Shown here in pieces: positions 7,005 through 10,293 of a stretch of 10,293 nt of DNA. The notes beneath the pieces were generated by a model. The model ran no database searches and was not told where the DNA came from. It was given only the letters and a program-made list of their open reading frames with translations. How positions within the stretch are numbered: the stretch's first letter is position 1; each line of letters starts with the position of its first letter. The position numbers and the translations under genes were made by a program. This DNA comes from Xanthobacteraceae bacterium (lineage in GTDB: Bacteria > Pseudomonadota > Alphaproteobacteria > Rhizobiales > Xanthobacteraceae): positions 1 through 10,293 of the forward strand of contig JASHRR010000523.1 in NCBI GenBank assembly GCA_030037185.1. Direction: 5' to 3'.

Positions 7005-7448
7005 TTGACGGAGCACCAAGCTCAATGCATTGAGATAAATCAACCGTTCGCAAAGCTCCGCGTCGGTGATCCGGTGACGATCACCTTTGATCATGGCGGC
7101 GCGCGTATCACTCGATACTGTCAATATGGGAGCACTGGCTTGGCTATTCTTTCCGGAACGCCGATTTGGACGGAGCCAAATGAAAAAAGCGCTGTAACGA
7201 TCGCGGTTCGGCGACGGCGCCCACAAAATGGCCCCAACTGGCACATGAGGAAAGCCATTGGGGCCGCTCTCGTAGGTGGGCCGTTCGAAGGAAACGTGAG
7301 AGCTCTAAAAGGTTGCCAGGTGCACGGGAAGAGCTTTGACGTCAAAATGGGGTGCGGCCCGGAACGATGGCAGGGGTCGTCGAGCTTTCGGGTTCGGTCA
7401 TCGAAAGCCCGCAGGGCTTGCATTCGAACGCGTATAAGTCCTCGGTGA
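7005..7448 (+). CDS. Doubtful hypothetical ORF
   Basis: An open frame of 147 codons from TTG 7005. The first half reads plausibly as protein (FAKLRVGDPVTITFDHGG, then GLAILSGTPIWTEP), with alternating hydrophobic residues that suggest beta strands. The second half becomes arginine-rich and overlaps the better-supported minus-strand gene at 7342-7533, so at least the 3' end is probably a shadow. There is no Shine-Dalgarno before the TTG and no internal ATG near the start. I do not recognise a family. It may be a decayed gene or chance. Confidence 0.18.
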   Translation: MTEHQAQCIEINQPFAKLRVGDPVTITFDHGGARITRYCQYGSTGLAILSGTPIWTEPNEKSAVTIAVRRRRPQNGPNWHMRKAIGAALVGGPFEGNVRALKGCQVHGKSFDVKMGCGPERWQGSSSFRVRSSKARRACIRTRISPR

Positions 7449-7533
7449 AGGCGCGGCCGATGATCTGAAAGGTCATCGGTCTGCCGCATACGGGGCAGGC
7501 AACTTCGTTGCTGGGTATGAAATCTTCACTCAT
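7342..7533 (-). CDS. Small zinc-ribbon hypothetical protein
   Basis: A 63-residue protein starting at ATG 7533 (MSEDFIPSNEVACPVCGRPM). CPVC (Cys-x2-Cys) and CKPC later in AFECKPCGLSM form a four-cysteine zinc-ribbon knuckle pair about 23-25 residues apart, enclosing two strands. The C-terminus is a short Ser/Thr/Pro-rich tail. The frame is open upstream to 7689, but the extra residues are arginine-rich and unlike the rest, so the short form is preferred. It resembles small uncharacterised rhizobial proteins. It shares the MSED start and two-knuckle plan with the protein encoded at 6697-6897, about 440 bp away on the same strand, so the two may be loosely related. Function unknown. Confidence 0.55.
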   Translation of the reverse strand: MSEDFIPSNEVACPVCGRPMTFQIIGRAFTEDLYAFECKPCGLSMTEPESSTTPAIVPGRTPF

Positions 7534-8024
7534 TTGTGGTTTATGCACTCGATCTCGGCGTGGAACCTTGACGCGGATCAAACATCGGCAAAAAAGGCGG
7601 CCGCCCGCGCTTCGCCTGTGGCCGCCGTAGTACACGAGTCCTTTGCTTTCCCGTAAGACATGGTGATGGGAAGCGGCGCGCTGTCGCACCGACTCGATAA
7701 AAAGGGGCCGTGTTTATTAACGGCTAGCTTGACCCGATGTGTCCCGACAAGCTGGTCAGTGACCAGGCTGCGCTGACGCGGCATTCGACCGTGCAGATAA
7801 ATGAACTTGGCGTGCGATCGTCTGCTGCCATGAGGTGAAAACTCTTGCACCCCCAAGCTTGCTCGCGTTATGCGGATGCGGGCAACGCGGCATCGAGACG
7901 GCGCGGATCAAGCTCGATTGCGTGCTCCTCCAGGTGCGAGAATTCGAAGGTCGTGGCAACCTGTTGACGACCCAGTCCCGAACTCTCAGTCATCGGATAT
8001 ATCGTCCCCCGCGGCTTTTACGGG
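7534..8024. other. Intergenic region without a convincing gene
   Basis: Several short open frames overlap here on both strands (for example minus 7578-7856 and plus 7835-8215) but none shows a recognisable domain or good ribosome-binding site. A perfect 15-bp palindrome, CTGGTCA-G-TGACCAG, lies at 7752-7766 and might be an operator or just chance. This region is downstream of the oxygenase gene; I see no strong intrinsic terminator. Confidence 0.35.
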
Positions 8025-9311
8025 TCACACGGAGGCGTGCGCCGAGCCGGCACGAACCCGAAGATGCTCCGCAGCGGCGTCCTCAAAGGGCTGATCGCGC
8101 GGCAGCACGATCGCGGCTGAGCGGACCTTCTGGTGCTCCGGGTCAACCCCTGGCGGGACGGCGCCCTTTTCCACCAGCGCTTTGGCCGCACGCAACAGGC
8201 GATGGCGCGCCATGATGATGCCGTTGTCAGTGGACACCAGATTTTCCTTCGTGCGGTCGACGATCGGTCCCATGCTCTCCTGCAGCGACGCGTCCTGCAT
8301 GGCGATGCCGTCGACGCCCGAGTAGGTGGCACCGGCCCGCTGCGCGGCCCGGTCCATCAGATAGTCGTTGTCCTTGTTGGCAAGCGGGCGATAAGTGCCC
8401 GGCACATATTTCACGTGCACGCCCTTGCCATCAACCATCGCGGCGCGCTCGGCCTCTGTTATGGCGCGGTCCGGCCGGTAGTCGTAGCTCCATGCCCAAC
8501 AATTCTCGTCGTCGACGGGAATCCAGAAATGGCCGTGCACCGTGTGGCCGCCGCGCGGGGCAATCATTGTGAAGGACGGCAGCACGTACTGGGTGATGCG
8601 CCAGTAATACTGGCCTTTCTCGGCGTTGCGACGCGCCCCGATATACAGGCCGCCCGCGCTTTCAACGACTTCGAACACGGGCTTCATGTCGCCTAGGTTG
8701 TATTCATTTCCCTTGGCGCCCTTGAACAACGGGTCGGACACCACATTGGCGCTATGGAGCCATGAGACGTGGCTCGAATCGATGCCGCCTTCCATGGCCT
8801 GCAGCCAGTTACACTCCTGCAGGCGCTTCGAGACGAAGCGCTGGGCAGCCGGCACCTGCGAGAATTCCCACTGCGGTAGCGGCGGCGCCCGGTCGGGCGG
8901 TCCCATATAGGTCCAGAGCACACCGCCCTGCTCGATAAGCGGATAGGATTTGAGCTTGATGCGTTGGGCGAAGCCACTTGCAACCGGCTCCGACGGCACT
9001 TCAACGCACTGTCCAGTGACGTCGAATTTCCAACCATGATACGGACAGCGCAACCCGCATTCCTCGTTGCGGCCGAACCAAAGCGAGGCGCCGCGGTGGG
9101 CGCAGAATTCATCGATGAGCCCGTAGCGACCCCGGCTGTCGCGAAATGCCACGAGACGCTCCGATAACAGCTTCACCGGCACCGGCGGGCAGTCGTTCCC
9201 CGGCAATTCTTCAGTCAGCAGTGCCGGCGTCCAGTAGCAGCGAAACAGTTGTCCCATTGGGGTAGACGGGCCGATGCGCGTGATGAATTCGTTCTGCTCT
9301 TTTCTCAACAT
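8025..9311 (-). CDS. Rieske non-heme iron aromatic-ring oxygenase (phthalate dioxygenase-like alpha subunit)
   Basis: A complete 428-residue cytoplasmic oxygenase. The N-terminal Rieske domain binds a [2Fe-2S] cluster through C70-A-H72 (EFCAHRGASL) and C89-P-Y-H92 (CGLRCPYHGWKFD). The C-terminal catalytic domain has the mononuclear-iron motif D178-SS-H181-VSWL-H186. The likely third ligand is D340 in GIAMQDASLQESMGPIVDR, the typical phthalate/phenoxybenzoate-dioxygenase signature. The family uses O2 and electrons from a separate reductase to hydroxylate or demethylate aromatic substrates. No reductase or ferredoxin gene is visible here, so the electron donor must be encoded elsewhere. All cluster and iron ligands are intact. 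Start ATG 9311 sits well placed before the first domain. It is transcribed divergently from a small membrane-protein gene, with an FNR/FixK-like box upstream. Substrate cannot be predicted. Confidence 0.92.
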   Translation of the reverse strand: MLRKEQNEFITRIGPSTPMGQLFRCYWTPALLTEELPGNDCPPVPVKLLSERLVAFRDSRGRYGLIDEFCAHRGASLWFGRNEECGLRCPYHGWKFDVTGQCVEVPSEPVASGFAQRIKLKSYPLIEQGGVLWTYMGPPDRAPPLPQWEFSQVPAAQRFVSKRLQECNWLQAMEGGIDSSHVSWLHSANVVSDPLFKGAKGNEYNLGDMKPVFEVVESAGGLYIGARRNAEKGQYYWRITQYVLPSFTMIAPRGGHTVHGHFWIPVDDENCWAWSYDYRPDRAITEAERAAMVDGKGVHVKYVPGTYRPLANKDNDYLMDRAAQRAGATYSGVDGIAMQDASLQESMGPIVDRTKENLVSTDNGIIMARHRLLRAAKALVEKGAVPPGVDPEHQKVRSAAIVLPRDQPFEDAAAEHLRVRAGSAHASV

Positions 9312-9349
9312 CTGCTCTTCCAGAGAACGGCGCGGTGTGGTGTGGCGGA

Positions 9350-9390
9350 ATCATGAGCATTCGGCAAACTGGGTGTTTGAGACAGATCAA
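9350..9390 (-). promoter_or_regulatory. FNR/FixK-type box and putative promoter for the oxygenase gene
   Basis: TTGAGACAGATCAA at 9377-9390 fits the FNR/FixK pattern TTGA-N6-TCAA; the arms extend to GTTTGA/TCAAAC. Its centre is 9383.5. A class II site centred at -41.5 predicts transcription starting near 9342 on the minus strand, and CATGAT (9355-9350 on that strand) lies at the expected -10 place. This leaves a leader of about 30 nt before ATG 9311. The box is seen; its use by this gene is inferred. Confidence 0.5.
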
Positions 9391-9426
9391 ACTTCCACCC
9401 GCAGCGTGCGATTGTTCTCCAGAAGC

Positions 9427-9475
9427 TTGACTTAGATCAAGGATGGGAGTCCCGAGAGCGGCCATAGTTTTCCTG
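9427..9475 (+). promoter_or_regulatory. FNR/FixK-type box and putative promoter for the 38-aa membrane protein
   Basis: TTGACTTAGATCAA at 9427-9440 matches TTGA-N6-TCAA, with flanking C and G extending the symmetry. Centre 9433.5. Counting 41.5 bp downstream predicts a start near 9475, and CATAGT at 9463-9468 is a fair -10 element. The Shine-Dalgarno AAGGAAGG (9480-9487) and ATG 9493 follow at once. The geometry is that of a class II FNR-family activated promoter. Confidence 0.55.
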
Positions 9476-9492
9476 TCATAAGGAAGGCAATC

Positions 9493-9609
9493 ATGTCACT
9501 CGAAAGCGTGTTTTTTGTCACCGCGGTTACCGTCGCGTTTATCGGGTTTGCCATGGTTTTGTGGTGGGCCGAGCGCCAAACGCGTGATCTGCACGGGCAG
9601 CCTCAGTAG
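9493..9609 (+). CDS. 38-residue single-TM membrane microprotein
   Basis: ATG 9493 is preceded by a strong Shine-Dalgarno, AAGGAAGG, six bases upstream. The 38-residue product starts MSLESVFFVTAVTVAFIGFA and continues MVLWWAERQTRDLHGQPQ, ending at TAG 9607-9609. One transmembrane helix (about residues 5-25) is followed by a charged C-terminus starting WAERQTRD, so the positive-inside rule suggests a cytoplasmic C-terminus. Size and shape recall small accessory subunits of respiratory complexes (such as CcoQ or CydX), but the sequence is not recognisably either. It lies directly behind an FNR/FixK-like promoter and divergent from the oxygenase gene. No partner gene follows it within 480 bp. I consider it a real gene because ribosome-binding site, promoter and helix agree. 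Confidence 0.6.
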   Translation: MSLESVFFVTAVTVAFIGFAMVLWWAERQTRDLHGQPQ

Positions 9610-10093
9610 GGTAGCGCATTCCTGCGGCCGAGCGTGGGCCCGTTGTGTTGCTCGGAATGTCACTCGCTGTCGGCAGTCGGTCTTTGAGGTAAGCGACCCT
9701 ACCAATGCCGCCGCCCGTGCCGATGTTCGTCACTGTTGGGACTAATGGACAAGGACAAAAAAGAGAGTTGATCCCGGAATGAGTGCTTCCACCTCATGGA
9801 AAGGCCTTCAATCGGCTTGACATCGACCGCCGCGGCTAGCTTGAGCGCAACGAGGTGCCGCAAATGACCAACCCAAGGGGTCACTATTGGGGTCAACCCT
9901 CCGCCAAGAAACGAATGATGACGCCTGCATTGGCGCCCTTAGCTGATTCGGGCTTGCCCCGTGGGGGGAACACTAGCTTTGCGGCCCGGACAATCTCAAG
10001 GTTGCGTTCGCGAAGTGACTTCCCTTCTTTTTCCACCGCACCAGCCCCGCCGCGAGCATTCGCTCCCTCCCAATACCGCGCATCTAAACTGCC
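9610..10093. other. Gene-poor region with EF-hand-like ghosts and a possible small minus-strand ORF
   Basis: No clear gene is visible. On the plus strand, 9745-9860 contains two degenerate EF-hand-like loops interrupted by a stop and a frameshift. On the minus strand, a frame with GTG at 10036 and TGA at 9895-9893 reads EKEGKSLRERNLEIVRAAKL and later ANAGVIIRFLAEG, which has protein-like character but no recognised family. The complementary plus-strand frame (9855-10097) is also open and proline/serine-rich, as expected of a shadow. Neither is confirmed. Confidence 0.3.
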
Positions 10094-10142
10094 TTGATCC
10101 TGATCAAGGCGATCAAATTGGTTGAGGATAAAGCTATGTAGT
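10094..10142 (+). promoter_or_regulatory. Perfect FNR/FixK box upstream of the right-edge membrane protein gene
   Basis: TTGATCCTGATCAA at 10094-10107 is an exact match to TTGAT-N4-ATCAA, with extended arms CCTTGAT/ATCAAGG. Centre 10100.5, so a class II start would fall near 10142. GATAAA (10127-10132) or TATGTA (10135-10140) could serve as the -10. The ATG follows at 10184 with a strong ribosome-binding site. This is the best-conserved of three such boxes within 750 bp. Confidence 0.65.
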
Positions 10143-10183
10143 ATCTAGCGTTGCCCGCGTACGAGCATTGAGAGGAGGAATTA

Positions 10184-10293
10184 ATGGAAGGGCTGTCACT
10201 TTGGTTATCGCAAACCAGTGTGAACGCATTTTTGCGGGAGCAGCTCGGATTTCTTGCCGCTCTCCAGGCACTTCACATCATGGCCGTGGCGAT
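10184..10293 (+). CDS. Partial membrane protein, DUF6644-like N-terminus
   Basis: The gene starts at ATG 10184 behind GAGGAGG (10172-10178) and runs off the window. The visible 36 residues begin MEGLSLWLSQTSVNAFLREQ and continue LGFLAALQALHIMAVA. An amphipathic start followed by a first transmembrane helix containing a histidine (residue 31, in LQALHIMAV) resembles small multi-spanning membrane proteins annotated as DUF6644, whose function is unknown to me. The histidine inside the helix could be a haem or metal ligand, but this is only a guess from one position. The perfect FNR/FixK box upstream suggests expression under low oxygen. Confidence 0.6.
   Translation, partial: MEGLSLWLSQTSVNAFLREQLGFLAALQALHIMAVA

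Noticed and set aside
6994..7022. Inverted repeat AGCTTGG/CCAAGCT around a T-run.
   Set aside because: The T-run is in the loop, not after the stem, so it is not a terminator, and the stem is only 7 bp.
6897..7244. 115-codon minus-strand open frame.
   Set aside because: It has no recognised motif or good ribosome-binding site and overlaps another doubtful ORF; not enough to call.
7752..7766. Perfect 15-bp palindrome CTGGTCA-G-TGACCAG.
   Set aside because: It has no gene start nearby, no second copy and no known operator match; it may be chance.
8133..8696. 187-codon plus-strand open frame.
   Set aside because: It is antisense to the intact oxygenase gene and shows no motif.
9606..9702. Inverted GTAGGGT/ACCCTAC 83 bp apart.
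   Set aside because: Short arms with a long loop are expected by chance at this length.
10090..10115. On the minus strand the FNR-like palindrome reads FDRLDQDQGSLDA, like an EF-hand loop.
   Set aside because: TTGATCCTGATCAA by itself encodes L-D-Q-D-Q in this frame. The frame has no start codon upstream, and a well-formed plus-strand promoter and ribosome-binding site follow.
1..10293. CRISPR array, tRNA or rRNA genes.
   Set aside because: No regularly spaced repeats, and no tRNA or rRNA signature, was seen on either strand.

Overview
The window looks like accessory DNA from a GC-rich alphaproteobacterium, most likely a Bradyrhizobium-type member of the Hyphomicrobiales. This rests on codon use, on an emrAB-nodT style efflux operon, on small zinc-ribbon proteins of a kind common in rhizobia, and on FNR/FixK-type operator boxes. 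The species assignment is inference; nothing in the window names it.

Layout. Positions 1-370 hold a decayed P-loop kinase-like gene broken over three frames, followed by about 500 bp with no gene but with an AT-rich island. From 868 to 5715 runs an intact plus-strand multidrug-efflux operon: a MarR regulator with a likely operator just upstream, an EmrA-type periplasmic adaptor, an EmrB-type 14-TM MFS pump with a TTG start, and a NodT-type outer-membrane lipoprotein channel. Together they would form a tripartite pump across both membranes, probably released from MarR repression by a ligand. From 5716 to about 6500 is a graveyard of mobile DNA: a possible short hypothetical-gene fragment, a rearranged and inverted C-terminal piece of a group II intron reverse transcriptase/maturase with part of intron domain V, and a short integrase-like N-terminal remnant. 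From 6690 to 7540 there are two minus-strand cysteine-rich microproteins.

The last 2.3 kb is the most interesting part. A complete Rieske non-heme iron oxygenase (minus strand) is divergent from a 38-residue single-TM protein (plus strand). Their shared 180-bp intergenic region carries two FNR/FixK-like boxes whose centres are 50 bp apart, each placed about where it could activate one of the two genes. A third, perfect box (TTGATCCTGATCAA) stands in front of a partial membrane-protein gene that runs off the right edge. This suggests a small low-oxygen-responsive regulon made of an oxygenase and two membrane proteins. Between them is about 480 bp with faint EF-hand-like remnants and a possible small minus-strand ORF.

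All calls come from reading the sequence by eye. Family names reflect recognised motifs, and no database search was run.
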